From contig NW_014577076.1 in assembly GCF_000485595.1 (NCBI RefSeq), forward strand, positions 178,974-242,973: 64,000 nt of DNA, given 5' to 3'. The translations under genes and the position numbers were made by a program. Below, piece after piece: positions 11,643-24,051 of this stretch (within the stretch, counting starts at the first letter, position 1; every line of letters starts with the position of its first letter). This stretch comes from Priapulus caudatus. Lineage: Eukaryota; Priapulida; Priapulimorpha; Priapulimorphida; Priapulidae. Below the pieces are notes generated by a model, which was not told the DNA's origin, did no database searches, and saw only the letters and a program-made list of their open reading frames with translations.

Positions 11643-12474
11643 AGTATCAGCCCCGACATGGAGGTGACTTACGGCGAGAAATACGTTATATCACATTCAC
11701 TCATTCGGCCGCGGCTGTATCGCAACTAAAGGATGAGTAATGTACTCGCTCGCATAATTCCGTCCCTGACTCGCCGTGTACTCTACCGTGCACGGCCCAC
11801 CCTCGCGCGTCTTTTTGTTCTGCCATGCTTATCTGAGTACCGTCTATTGGTGCACTATATGCGTCTCCGTCTCATCGTCTCTTCAATTTCGCGTCGTCTG
11901 GAAATACGATGTCTGTAATCTACCACACTCCCATCATGTTCTGCCTTGCCCTGCCATTACTCCTATCTAGCCCCTTCATCTCTCATACGTTACCCCCAGC
12001 TATCTAGTATACCTACTTCACCCCTCACATCCACCTTACCCCCCCCCTCCAATGCATCTACGGTAATATCCTGTCTCGTCCAGGCTTTTACCACGCATCA
12101 TCTCATCTATCCATCCTGTCTTACTCGGCATTCTATTGCAGTTTAACCTTATCTTTCCTCCCTCGCTCCGCTGTCAGTTTTGCCTCGCCTCCTCCACCAT
12201 CAGTCACACGTTGCCACGCCCTGCTCAGCTATCAATGCCTTGCTCTCTAGATTTATTAAACCATCCATCCCGTTTCGCTCCACGCACCGTGTCCGCCTCG
12301 ATGCGCCTAGCGTCGCGCATCATCGTTGTCGGTGCATCGCTGTCACTGCCTATACGCGCGGTGCTGGATATGCTGACAGAGGGTTTCATCACCAGTTGAC
12401 GAGCGCGACGCGTGTGGCATCAACCGCGATTACTGTGCGCTAGCACGCATGCCACGAGAAGCTGCGGGCAGTGT
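11643..12474. other. Pyrimidine-rich unique sequence
   Basis: C- and T-rich on the plus strand from about 11730 to 12300, with many short CCTGCC/TCATCT motifs but no clear period. Small open frames show no domain. Confidence 0.5.
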
Positions 12475-12487
12475 GCAGCAGCAGCAA

Positions 12488-12520
<33 letters not shown>

Positions 12521-12548
12521 CAGTAGCAGTAGCAGTAGCAGTAGCAGT

Positions 12549-12592
<44 letters not shown>

Positions 12593-12684
12593 CAATAGCA
12601 GCAGCAGCAGCAGAAGAAGAAGAAGAAGAAGAAGAAGAAGAAGAAGAAGAAGAAGAAGAAGAAGCAGCAGCAGCAGCAGCAGCA
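12475..12684. repeat. Compound trinucleotide repeat (CAG, TAG, GAA)
   Basis: CAG units with TAG blocks lead into a pure GAA run at about 12613-12662 and end in CAG again. Poly-Ala, poly-Ser, poly-Leu and poly-Glu frames on both strands are artefacts of the repeat. I found no surrounding exon to support a polyglutamine or polyserine protein. Confidence 0.95.
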
Positions 12685-12689
12685 CGCCC

Positions 12690-14265
12690 GACTGCATCTC
12701 GATGACAAAGTGCGTTGCCGACGCGCACACTGCGACGCAGTAGCGCATGTCATGCGCGATATTCTGCGTCCCTTTTGTAATCTATTATGGGGTGATAATA
12801 TACGCAGGCTGCAGTAGTAATAGTAACGCCAAGAACAATGTGTATTAAAATGTACATTTACATATCGATTTCGCTCGAGGTATCGGGTAACATGTAGCTA
12901 TAAAATACGTTCATGATAGTATTCGCGTAGATCGTACGAAAATATCACAACAGATATTTGTGTTGGAATACGAAGATGCTGTAGTTGGTACTGGGAGCCA
13001 GTATAGCACAGCGGACAAAATATGATTAAGGAAATCCGGTAGCTTTAATAACTTGCTATTCAGACTTGCATTCAGTTTCTTTTTTTCTTTTTGGACTAAC
13101 CAGTGGATTAAATTGCATTCTCGCTAGGGTCGGTGATAGTCGTGTATTCGGCGGTCTCGCAGACGTGCGTGGTGTGTGAAATAGTACGAGAGCTATAGGT
13201 TCATGCTAGCATGCACTCATGCGTGCACCGGCAGCAGTGGACTGTGCTTCAGGGACACATTCCTCTCGCGTTGCGTTGTTGCTACATTTAAATTCGGTCA
13301 AATGATAAATCACCTGGAATTTAAATCTTAGTGGGTTGCAATTCGTTTCGTGGCGCTTCACTGTGTATGCACCCGACATGTGCGTGTCTTTAGCTGACGA
13401 TTGCTATAGCCAATACAAATTCTTCTACTGTCTCTGTTTGCCTAGCTGTAATCAATATAGTCGATACTGATAATTTAAAGACCCTCTTGCTATACTAACA
13501 AGATGCATCTGCTTCCTGATTAGCTGATGGTGGAAATGTTAGCAGATGAGTTGGCACAGTGCCATAACGTCTTACGACATTCTATTATCGCGTAGCTTCT
13601 GGATGCTTGTGTGCATACATTTTATATAGCATATTTCTCACCTGCGCGTATGTTGGTACGTAGTTCCTTCTTGTTTGGATTTACAATTTTCACGCAACTA
13701 GGTTTCTATGCATGCTCAAATTGCCTGTGATAAACGTATTATCCGTGTGTCTGAATATCACTGTATCAGTGTCAGCCATGATGCCATACGTTGGAAAACC
13801 AGACAGTTCCCGTCATGAATGCATTCATAAATGTTGTAAGCTATGTCGCAGTGTTTGTTGCCTGGGACACGTTATTATACCCAGCTAATTATGGTGCAGT
13901 TTAGTTAATTAACAGCACTGTATTTTAATCAGTTAAGTGAATAATTCTGGCTTCACGATCTATTATGAGCGTATTCTTTCGTGCCCTTTCACGATGGCAT
14001 TGTTAATAAGCTAGGAAAATTTGATAGGATAATTAGATTCGTTAAAAATGCATGGACTGCGATACGCGGAGTCCTCGGCGTAACAATCGAATCAATGCCG
14101 AATAATAGAAAGCGTTGACATCGAAATCCATATGAGCGGGGGAGAGAGAGTTTTTGATGATCATAATCCCTGCATGGCGGGTGCAGCAGTGGAGTGCTGT
14201 GGGGGAGCGCAAGAGGTGGCTTCGCGCGGACGGGCGTGTTTGCGTGCCTCCGATATATCAGGGAG
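12690..14265. other. No gene recognised
   Basis: Unique sequence with no repeat, RNA gene or coding signal that I can support. Confidence 0.45.
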
Positions 14266-14331
14266 TCTTATACATATATGCAAGAGCTAATAAACACCAG
14301 GTGTTTATTAGCTCTTGATATATGTATTAGA
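14266..14331. mobile_element. Near-perfect palindrome (family P2-like), 66 bp
   Basis: The left arm at 14266-14298 (TCTTATACATATATGCAAGA then GCTAATAAACACC) pairs with 14300-14331 around a single central A. There is one bulged G and one mismatch. The segment TTATTAGCTCTTGATAT recalls the arm of the element at 11552-11641. No flanking duplication is visible, so it could also be a stand-alone hairpin. Confidence 0.65.
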
Positions 14332-14841
14332 GCACACGCCCACGTGCGTGCACGCGTGCATGATTGCACATGCACGGCGTGCTTTTACGCGTGAGTGTGC
14401 ACATGCGAGATCTATCGCATTGCGTGCTTATATATACGCACGCGATGCAGATACAGTGGAGAGCTTGATTATCAAATCGGAGCAGGCGTCCACACGCAGC
14501 TGTGGCTTCAGCCTTTGCTCGAGAGAAGCAGGGAGTTATCGAGAGTAATTATTACGGCTGCTTTGAAGTTGGGAATCTGTTAGAGGGTGCGCGTGCAGCG
14601 GACGTCATATAGAGCGCATAAGCATGTCAGGCTTGGCGACCTAGATAGCCGCTCCATGATGCCGCGTGGTTCATCGAGTATCTACAGTTAGTGGGTCATC
14701 GGCCGTGATGTATTCGGCGGCGGGGTGGTTTAGAGTTAAGCAGGAGCGCAGAGGTACCATAGACGTATTTCAACGTACCTTCATAAATCCTGTAGAAAAC
14801 GGCTTCTATGTAAATTTTCGTACATGCACATACACTCTGTA

Positions 14842-14866
14842 NNNNNNNNNNNNNNNNNNNNNNNNN
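14842..14866. other. Assembly gap, 25 N
   Basis: Twenty-five undefined bases interrupt the sequence just before a GT-rich tract and a large inverted repeat. Confidence 1.
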
Positions 14867-14904
14867 GCACATGCGCATCAGAATACACGTCCGTGTGCGT
14901 GTGC

Positions 14905-16055
14905 CTGTGTCTGTGCGGGCGTGCGTGTGTGTGTGTGTTGTGTGTGTGTGTGTGCGTGCGTGCCGTGCGTGCGTGCGCGTGCGTGCAGGGTGGGCCTGTA
15001 GCGTGCGTGCGTACGTGTGTTGTGTGTGTGGCGTGCGGTGCATACATTAGTACGGTGCCGTGATGGCGTCCCTTCCGCCTCTCGCGCTTATTGTCGTCGG
15101 CGTTTCCTTGCCGCGTCCTGCTTATTCATACTGACTCTATAATAAACGAGCTATTACAGTCCGTCGCTCGCGCAGCCGCGCACGTGCGCTCACCCGCGCT
15201 AACAACGCAAGCGCACGCACTACGACGACACACATAATGCACACATACATATACCACACAGAACACGCGACACGTCCTCTCTCCCTCTTCCTCTCTCACG
15301 CACGCCCACACAACAACACGCACGCATTCCACACCAAATCTGACACGCGCTCCCAGCGAGCAGCACCACACTACCTCAAAAGCAACTCGCCAGCCCGACT
15401 TCTCTTCTCATCTCGTCTCATTCCGATACGACATCATACAGTGTCACTCATCGATGCCGTGGCAGCGAGTGAGAGAGAGAGATGCGCAAGAAGAGAGAGA
15501 GAGAGAGAGAGACGAGAATAGATGTGCCAGTGAGTGACGAGAGAGAGAATGGAGAGAGAAGCGAGTATAGAGGACGCGGTGCTTATGAAGAGTGAGCGAG
15601 TGTGATGATCGCAGTAGGGACTGAGCACGCAGAGGTGAGTGATAGGTAGTGTGTGGCGTAAGCGATGAGAGGTGTGTGGTGTGCGGCGTGCGTGTATTGT
15701 GTGGGTGATATGTATGTTGCATATGTGTGTGCGGTGTGTGCGAGGCTTGCTGTTAGCGGCGGGTAAGCGCACGTGCGCGGCCTGCGCGAGCCGAGCCGGA
15801 ACTGTAATAGCTCGTTTATTATAAGAGTCCAGTATAAAGATAAGCAAGGACGCGGCAAAGGAAACGCCGACGACAATGAGCGCGAGAGCGGAAGACATCA
15901 CGGCACGTACTAAATGATCACGCACGGCACACACACACACGACCGTACGCAACGCACTGCATACAGGCCCACCCGCACGCACAGCACGAGGCACACGCAC
16001 GACGCACGCACACGACACACACACACACACAACACACGCACGCCCGCACAGACAT
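14905..16055. repeat. Long inverted repeat, about 1.15 kb, GT/CA-rich arms
   Basis: 15052-15215 is the reverse complement of about 15742-15910. Shared blocks include GTGCCGTGATG, ATTGTCGTCGGCGTTTCC, GCCGCGTCC, ATAATAAACGAGCTATTACA and GCCGCGCACGTGCGCT. Outside these, the GT-rich left flank (GTCTGTGCGGGCGTGCG, GGGTGGGCCTGTA) mirrors the CA-rich right flank as far as 16053. The arms differ mostly by one-base gains and losses (TCCTTGCC/TCCTTTGCC, GTCCTGC/GTCCTTGC). Frames crossing it encode only microsatellite peptides. It could be a real palindrome or a fold-back assembly artefact. Confidence 0.85.
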
Positions 16056-16062
16056 CAGGCAG

Positions 16063-16150
16063 CACCTCTCCTCCTCTCCTCCTCTCTCCTCCTCTCTCCC
16101 ATCTCTCATCTACTCTCTCTCCTCTCTGTTCTTCCTCTCCTCTCTGCTCT
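16063..16150. repeat. TCCTC/CTCT pyrimidine repeat
   Basis: CTCCTCCTCT units grade into CTCTCT. The tract adjoins the end of the long inverted repeat, and a GTGC run follows at 16196-16225. Confidence 0.85.
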
Positions 16151-16225
16151 TCCGTGCGTGCGCGCGTGCTTTGGTACGTGTGCGTATTCGTGCGTGGGTG
16201 CGTGCGTGCGTGCGTGCGTGCGTGT

Positions 16226-17059
16226 GCTGGACTTGCTATCACGGTGTAGTCAGGCATGCACACAGCGTTTAGCCGCCGCAGTGTCCATCCCAATCATCCT
16301 CTCAGCATGACAGAGCGATGCTTAATGAGAACAGCAAATTTTTCCATGTCTGCGTCTTATGCACATAAGCCACGCCTGAAGATCGGCGCGTGACTGCTCG
16401 GTGACTCTCCGGTGGCGTTCGCTATTGCCTTATTTATTTGCAGGAATAATTGGAGGCTGGTCGCAATCGTCATGCGCGTAATGAGAGTGCAACAACGCGA
16501 AATGAAATTCTCTCCCCTCGCAAAATGCGTATTTGTATTCGGGTCGCATTCGTATTCAACAACAGCTCTCTCTCGCTCTCTCACTGTTGGCTGTAGGTTG
16601 TCCCCCGCCGCCGCATGACTTATCTTGCTCCGTGCGCTCAGCTATGTCTTGGCCGAGGCGTTTCTGCTGTCGACGGAATTTCGTCAAGGCGCGTTCCATA
16701 AAAGGAGCCAGTAAGTCCTTCGCTCGAGTCGATTCCCGCCGTTTTTATATCTCGGCGGGATATTACGACGCACAGATATGGACTTTCATTAAAATCCCGA
16801 AGCCAAATTGCTTCCAATTGCCGGCCGACTCGGCTCCGTCACTGGCGGCTGCGTATCATTTCCACAGCCGAGTCCGAGCGTGACAGTGGTATCGCCGCGG
16901 TCGCAGACATATTCGCTGGCGTCCCAGCGGTGCAATCTATAAACGTGATGGCAAACGTGGCGTCGTCTAGAGGCGGTCGCCGGGGGACGCTTCCGGTATA
17001 GACAGCGAGCGGCGCGCACGTAGTTTAGTATATGTACATATTCGACACATGCGCGCTGG
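16226..17059. other. No gene recognised; relatively GC-rich
   Basis: Unique sequence with many CpG sites between about 16600 and 17000. No coding frame with recognisable content. A CpG-rich promoter is possible but not supported by any other signal. Confidence 0.4.
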
Positions 17060-17098
17060 GGTGGGGGTGGGGGTGGGGGGGGGGGGGGGGGTGGGGGT
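17060..17098 (+). repeat. G-rich tract (GGGGGT)n / poly-G
   Basis: GGGGGTGGGGGT units run into a G tract of about 19 bases and then GTGGGGGTG. The sequence could form a G-quadruplex. Confidence 0.9.
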
Positions 17099-17099
17099 G

Positions 17100-18775
17100 A
17101 ACATGATTACTGTTGCGTGTATGCAGCTAATTTTTTATAGGTTGCGTCGCGAGTTGACAGCCGTAATTGTCACCCCCGCAGGTCTCGTAGGTGTGCATTG
17201 TACATTCGGCAGTGTTGGCGACACTGGCGGCACATAACGTGCGCATCTGTTGATCGTGGCTAGTTGAAAGAGAGAGGAGATGATTCAGGGTGCTAAATGG
17301 AGCCGACGTGAAATATGCGCGGCACATTGATTCGCTTTAGTAATCGTTTTAGCACCATTATCACAATGAATATATTACCAGTAATTACGGAAACGATGCA
17401 TCCGCAGAGAATAGTCCGTGGCTTAGGTCGCGCTATATAGTCTTTTCTCATATATCCTCAATATACCGTAATTTCTTCGCCCTTATCTCTTATCTCCATG
17501 TTAGAACCCATTTTTGACGGCCTGGACATCCTCTCGTACATGTATGGCAGAAAAGGGCCACCCATCGCGGACAATCTCCGAGGCCAACTGTACTCAATTT
17601 CCTAAAGTGCCTCCGATTTACTCTAGCTCGAGGTCGCCTCATATATTCCTTCCGTTGCATAAAAGAACTCACTCTCTTTCCCTTTCTCTCGGATTATGCC
17701 GTTTGCGGAGATCCCACTTGAACGCCGGGTATTGCGTCCCGGCACCGTTGATAGAATCGAACACAAGCATCTTTCAGACAAATCGCTCTTTTAGATTTCT
17801 TAGATACATAAAAATATCATATGGCAGGAAGGCCGAATCCTTGCCCAGCCCCCGAGGCCTCGGTGACAAATTGGTTTTGAATCTGTAGTCTCGGCAGAGC
17901 GCTCGTTGCCCGGAATGGATGTCTTATCACATTTTTAAAAAGATAAACGAGAAAACAAGTCGACACAACGAGTCGAGGGTTACCGGGCATATATGTAAGG
18001 GGTGGGTATGTGTGGGCGGCACAAGGCGAAGTTACATATTGTTGCTATTGGCATCGGAGCAGTGGTATGTGTCTTGAGAAAAATTTCCGCGATCGATTCA
18101 CGCGGGTTTGACGAAAGCGCCATAGTCAGTAATACGTCAGGTGTCATACAGTTCCCAAGGGCTCCACAATGTCATGCTATGAAGCATAGAGTGATCAGCG
18201 AGGCTCGTATGTGCATGGTGATGAGCAGAACATGAACAGAGAGGCCGTTATTCATCGCATCATCTTATCACTGCATGCATGTACACGCGGCGGCGCATTC
18301 GATTCTCCCTCCCCGCTGTTAATTATGGAAAATTAAATTAATTACCGACTTGACCGGGTGACTGCGCGTTGTTCCCGTGTGCAGCCGCGGGTGCCTCATT
18401 AGCATCATGTCCCCCCCGTTCCTCCTGCCTTCTATACCCCCCCTCGCTGCTGCCGCAGCCTTCTCCCGATACACACGCCCTGCAAGCTGATGTGTGGGAA
18501 ATCGGAGCTTCGCCGATACCATGACGACGGCGGAGGCGCGCGCGGGGGGAACAGCGAATTAATTTTTATCTCGATGTGATATTTGCCTTGTCTGTTTGTG
18601 AGGGATGTTTTATCGATGGTCTTCAGGCAGCATCGGTCGCCGGCGTGCGAGTGCGCGCAGCCGGCGATGCGCGAAGTATGGAGCACAGGCGGTGTCTGGG
18701 GGAGCGCAGCTGCCATACATAGTTGTGCTCGGCAGGAGCAGTTGTCGCCTGGCTAAGAAACGGCAGTAAAGTGTG
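17100..18775. other. No gene recognised
   Basis: Unique sequence. A short C run lies near 18411-18417. No coding or repeat signal that I can support. Confidence 0.45.
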
Positions 18776-19014
18776 TGCGTTCGTGCATGCGTGCGTGCGT
18801 ACGTGTGCGTGGGTTCGTTCGACCGGGCGTACGTGCGTGCGTGCGTGCGTTCGTTCGACCGTGCGTACGTGCGTGCGTTCGTTTGACCGTGCGTACGTGC
18901 GTGCGTGCGTTCGACCGTGCGTACGTGCGTGCGTGCGTTCGACCGTGCGTACGTGCGTGCGTGCGTGCGTGCGTGCGTGCGTTCGACCGTGCGTTCGACC
19001 GTGCGTACGTGCGT
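18776..19014. repeat. Minisatellite of GTTCGACC and GTGCGTAC blocks
   Basis: A GTGC background is punctuated at irregular intervals by GTTCGACCGTGCGTACGTGC. Spacer lengths vary in GTGC or GTTC quanta, with an average period near 28-36 bp. Repeat-encoded Arg/Cys/Val frames on the plus strand and Arg/Thr/His frames on the minus strand are not genes. Confidence 0.9.
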
Positions 19015-19019
19015 TGAAG

Positions 19020-20290
19020 AGAAAGGTCGGAGGGGGGGGGAGGAATGGGGAGGATGGGGGAGAAGAGCCGGCAAGTGTGATGGATGGCCGCAATTTTGTG
19101 CTGTTAGGTGTGTTGCTGTTCGCCCTGCTAGCATATTAGATGTGTGTCGCTCGGCAGGTCGCATTCTCGATTACGACACGATGCGCGCCGATTGTTAACA
19201 GAATTCTGTGGATTCCTTAAGGCGGAGCATCCCCATCCTAGCATAATCATCCCCCACACACGCGTTCACAGTCGCACAGGTATACGCACAAACAAACACA
19301 AGCCAGCAAACAAACAAACAAACATATAAACGAAAACAAAAGGATTGTGTTTTTCTTAATCTTAGGATTCTTCGTGGAGCATATATGGCTTCAGCAACTG
19401 TGTTGCCGTGGGTTCTATAACATGGCCTTTCATTTTACGGGGCGATGTTGTGAGAATTTTACCTACCTCCTAGTGTAGCAATTGATGCCGCATTTCTACT
19501 GCTATCATTGACTGAAGCTAGTGGAAATAAAGTGTCTTGCGTGAAGTAAGCATTTTGAACAATCATCCCGACCGTTCTCATAATTTCTTGACCATTACAG
19601 AACTAACTGGTATCGCTTGCGTATAACAGCAAGTGTCGACAGTGAGCCTATTTTCTTTAGAACATGCCCTCGTGCATCGTTACTTTCACCAAAATATGCA
19701 ACGATTGAATTTTCCATAGCAGACTTGTGGTCGACGGTTACGTGATGATGCCGCTTGTATCTCGCGAAGCCCTGTCCATATACTTTGTTAATGGTAACAT
19801 GAATAAATAATAGCGACGCGGTACCAGTCTACAACCACTTGCCTCACTGAATGATATGCACTTGTGTATGGTGTCACCATTTACAAGGCAATTGTCGAAG
19901 TCTTTGAAGAATTTGACTGCGTTATTTACTATTTTATATACCATAACAGCACAAACTCGTGGTAGTTTCTATAATGGTATAATGGGGTAACCAGTAATAT
20001 ATCCACTAATATGGGAACCCCAATTTTTCTACGTTTTTTTTTCGATATATTTTCAATAATTTTCATGGCACAATAGCAGTGACCCGAACCCCTAGGTGTG
20101 ACCAGAACCCCAGAGCCTTGAGTTTGAAACGCATGAGTGCTAAACAGTAGGCCATCGCAGACATGCTGCGGTGTGGTTTACGCTGCATCGGATATTTGTT
20201 GAATACATTATAATGAAAACCGAATCGTTATGGCCACGTCCGCTTCTATACTGAGATACCATACACTCACGGCATGTAAATCCTGCGCGA
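19020..20290. other. No gene recognised; (AAAC)n tract
   Basis: Unique sequence with an AAAC run near 19299-19325 and a G-rich patch at 19030-19065. Confidence 0.45.
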
Positions 20291-20439
20291 GCGCACACAC
20301 GCACGCACACACACATACACAACACACACACACACACACAGACACACACACGTGTATATATATTATATATAACTATATAATATATATATATATCCTGCCC
20401 GTGGCGCGCTGTGCGCTGTTTGTAATGCGCGCATCTGTG

Positions 20440-20471
<32 letters not shown>

Positions 20472-20475
20472 TGTG
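20291..20475. repeat. CA, AT and GTGC microsatellite cluster
   Basis: CACACA (about 20291-20352), TATATA (20355-20392) and a GTGC run (20437-20473) lie in sequence, separated by about 40 bp of unique DNA. Confidence 0.93.
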
Positions 20476-20479
20476 AGAG

Positions 20480-22572
20480 TGAGCGCGCGTGAGTGAACAC
20501 AGCGTAAAATTGCGCAAATCGAGGTATAAGTATTCCTGACGCTCTACGTTACAGCGTGGTGTGGTTGTCCCCCGGTGTCAGCAGTAGCTATAGATGGCAG
20601 ATGGAGGCGGACGTCCGCTTTATGGTCCGCCATTCCCCTAGGACGGTCCCTTGTATGGGGTACAGTGTGTTATGGGCTGAGTTCACTGAGTTACGCATAG
20701 GAATTACGCGCACGCATTCATATTTGTATGTTACCTGCGTGTGCTCAATGCGTGGCAATTGTTATATAGCGCCATTGTCGCCGTGCCGTAGAACGCTATT
20801 GGCACGTGTATAGATGCGATGAATATTAATGCCGCTCGCATATTTTGCTCAGAGGACAACATTAATGCGTGAATAGTAGTTATCTGATGTGCATAAAATA
20901 CGTGGTTCCGTGCAGTATGCGTGGCTATTATGTGCTTATTCGCCAGTGCAATACCAAATAGTTATTGAAGAAAAGAACAAGTTGCGCCTTGACCGGACGA
21001 GAATGCCATTCAGATGAATTGCTTTGATCTGACAATGTTAGTAATAATGGTGTGGTGAGAAGATCAGAGAAATTTGTTCATTGCCGAGTGCAAATATTAC
21101 GTTTGGTTAGAGATTCTTTCAAATTTGCACGAGCTTTAAGCTTTTGTTTACCATGATATTGAAATGTACCTGCCTGCTTGCATATAGGTGATGATTTTTT
21201 TCTAGTTAATGAGTTGCTAGTTTATAGTGAGCCATATATATTTATTTATATCTATTTATAGTGGCACGTGAATAGTCATACTAAACCTTTTCAGCAGATC
21301 AGAAAAGTGCTCATCGGTTCATTACTGCTGCTCTAATTACAGCATGCCAATAAACAGGTATCATTATATTTTTAGTTTTCAGTCAGGATATCTGATGTGC
21401 GGTCCGCTCCCTTTGTGTACGCTTGCGTATGTGAACGCTGAATTCTGTGGGCGTCGTGCCGAGGACGCTAAATCATTTATCGCAATAGTATAGCCGCGTA
21501 GGTGGATTGTGTCACCTAATGACGGTTGAGTCATGCCGCGACTGTGTACGTGCTATCATAAAGGCGCCTTGCTGGACTTGGTTCACGTTTTTGGCATCGG
21601 TTTATGGCTGCCGTGAGCGTAATGTGTCACTACAACCAAGTAGATCGCGTCAATCAATTCTCATCAGACGGCGAACGGGTGCACGAGCCTTACATCGGAA
21701 TTAGCTACAGATATCCAATAGAGAGGAAAGCCATTCAAATTCAACAGCGGTCCCGTATGTAAGTAATTAATCTCGAAATGACTGTATACTTGTCATTATT
21801 TGTAAATGCCAAAAGGGGATATTCCCACACACGACATTTTTCAAGTGAATTTAGTTGAGGTTTGCGCCCATTTTTCTTCCCAATATACATAAACATGGGA
21901 CGGTCTGTTTCTAGCATGCGTTCATTACGATCGAAATTCTTATGTATGTTTGTTAATAGCATTTTTAACCGTGGATTATCTGGGAAACACACTGGGATGA
22001 AATCTTGCAAAATCGGAACGCTGTTGCGCCGAATCGTGAGGCAGTATATAATTATATATATATATATATTTCACAAACTGGCGGTCTCCCGGGCAAACGC
22101 AAAGGTTGACAGGGTGCGTGACTGATGATCAACATTGGAAGGAGTGTACGAGAGTACAGAATGTGCGCTTCCACACAGTATTCGTAAACATCACTTGGCT
22201 TACTACATCCAGCTGGAAAACACGCTAACGTATAAATATAGAGGGCTGTTTAATAGAATGGCGATGGTGAGGCGTCCCCACGATACAAATATACGTTTCA
22301 CACCAGTGCCGAGGGGTTGGCCATGACCGACCTACCAATCCCGGCGATCAGTGAATCCCGTTATCTCGTCAACAATCAACCCTTTCACTCGGCGTATTCG
22401 CATGTGGGTAGACGATCATGCCCGTGCATGGCACCAAAGCATGTTAGAAGGTTTAATGACGAAACTAGCACATATAAACCGCGAGGAGATGCACTCTAAA
22501 CCGGGCCCTAAAACTAACTCTAACCTTGACATTAACCCAAAATTTAAACTTGGCTCCAATCGCAACCCTACG
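20480..22572. other. No gene recognised
   Basis: Unique sequence with a small AT run near 22053-22069. Degenerate CTAAC-like words occur at about 22505-22570, just before the element at 22573, and could be eroded TTAGGG-type repeats. Confidence 0.45.
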
Positions 22573-22940
22573 TTAAATTGACTACGTCACGAATTTTCTA
22601 TAGTGTATATTTGTAAAAAATTTGTTTCCATTTTTTTACATTAAAAGTAAGTACTAACAGGATTAAATGTATCGTCAAATTCTTACCTAATAAGATTGTT
22701 TCTCAACTACTTAAAAATCCAAAGAACCTGGACGATTTGATATTATGATCCTGACATTAATTGCTTGCTATGGACTATGTATGAGTCACGAGAGTATGTT
22801 TACATTGAACAATATAGTAAAATAGGAAGTATAATGCAGCAATTTAATCATAAGAAGTGAACAGAATTACTTACATTTTGTGAAAAAGTGGAAATGTTTT
22901 TTTTAGTTTTACTATTTACGGTGACGTAATCACTTTAAAG
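22573..22940. mobile_element. Probable MITE with CTTTAAAGTGATTACGTCAC ends
   Basis: The left end (GTTAAATTGACTACGTCAC from about 22572) and the right end read in reverse (CTTTAAAGTGATTACGTCAC) share TTAAA, TGA, TACGTCAC and a following AA-rich block. The interior is AT-rich with no reading frame. The right 32 bases (TTTTACTATTTACGGTGACG then TAATCACTTTAA) occur again at 57107-57139 in reverse. No target duplication is obvious. Confidence 0.6.
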
Positions 22941-22944
22941 GATG

Positions 22945-24050
22945 AAATGATGCATGAGGATATCTCGTTGCACGTTGTCTATCCGATTCGGTTGTGTCAT
23001 CGATGCTGATACGGCCCCTATACTGTCTCCCACTCCCCGAATAACGGCCGGTCTCATTTGCACAGCAAAGCGTTAATGGTACAAATGTATTTTATAGCAG
23101 CAAACATTACGAAATATATTTCCATTGAAAATATTTTATTGCCGAGCCTATAAAATGGCGCGCTAATGCAGAATAGTTGCGCGTTCGCGCCGGGTGCGCT
23201 CTAGCCCGCAGGCCTATTAGGTGTGTGCTATACGTGCACACTGAAGCCACCGAACAGGCCTCTGTGTTTTTATGAAGTCAGCCGTAGGGGCTATAATGCG
23301 TAGCTGTTTCAGCAGGCCTTTCGCATTCAATATACGTAACCCTGATAAAAGTGGTCTGCGATATTGCTACGCGAAAGCTTTGGTAGAAAAAAAAGTAAAC
23401 TCAGCTCCCACGTATAGCGGTGAACTCTCAGAGGTGAAGTCGCACTGGTTTAGTGGAGCTGTGCACGTCGGGATAGTAGTGATTGGCAAGCTTTCGGTCT
23501 AATGTGTATCATATAGGGGGGTTCTGACGTTTCCCTTTTCACATTGTGTGGACTTGTGGATATTAAATTTCTCGAGTTTGTCTGTTTGATTACAGAAATT
23601 GTATTCGTTCATCTCAAACCTCAAATTTAATATATAGCATTTTTCCGTGATGCGTTATCATTGATGTGAAATTCGTACTATGAGCTTGTTGCCAACGAGC
23701 GTTTCCACTGGGGCCTGAAATTTACCTATAGAAGCCTTATCAACTTTTCTCTTAACAAATACACTGATCTACTATGAATCTGCCTCGTAAAATTTATCAT
23801 TTGCTACGATTATTTAGCAATATTAACACGCGTGTCACTCTTATTGATGCGCCTATAGATGGCGTGACGGCGCTACGTACTACAGAGAAGTAAGGCGATG
23901 ACCTTCGCTGCTCAACTGTTATCATCACTTCACAGTAATGGGCGGAGGATCAGTATTATCACTTACTGTGGCAGCATCTTATAATCCATACTTGGTCCGT
24001 GATGAGGTCGTCCTATATCAAGTATGCGTTCTAAGCGGCACGGCGGCGAT
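22945..24050. other. No gene recognised
   Basis: Unique sequence. GGCGTGACGGCG near 23859 recalls short interspersed repeat motifs but cannot be assigned. Confidence 0.4.
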
Positions 24051-24051
24051 G

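Noticed and set aside
12412-12753. Poly-Ala/Glu, poly-Ser/Arg and poly-Leu frames
   Set aside because: All come from CAG/TAG/GAA triplets. All reading frames are open at once, which indicates a repeat and not a gene.
15434-16293. 198- and 127-codon minus-strand frames
   Set aside because: They run across the CA/GT arms and GA tract of the inverted repeat, and no protein family is recognisable.
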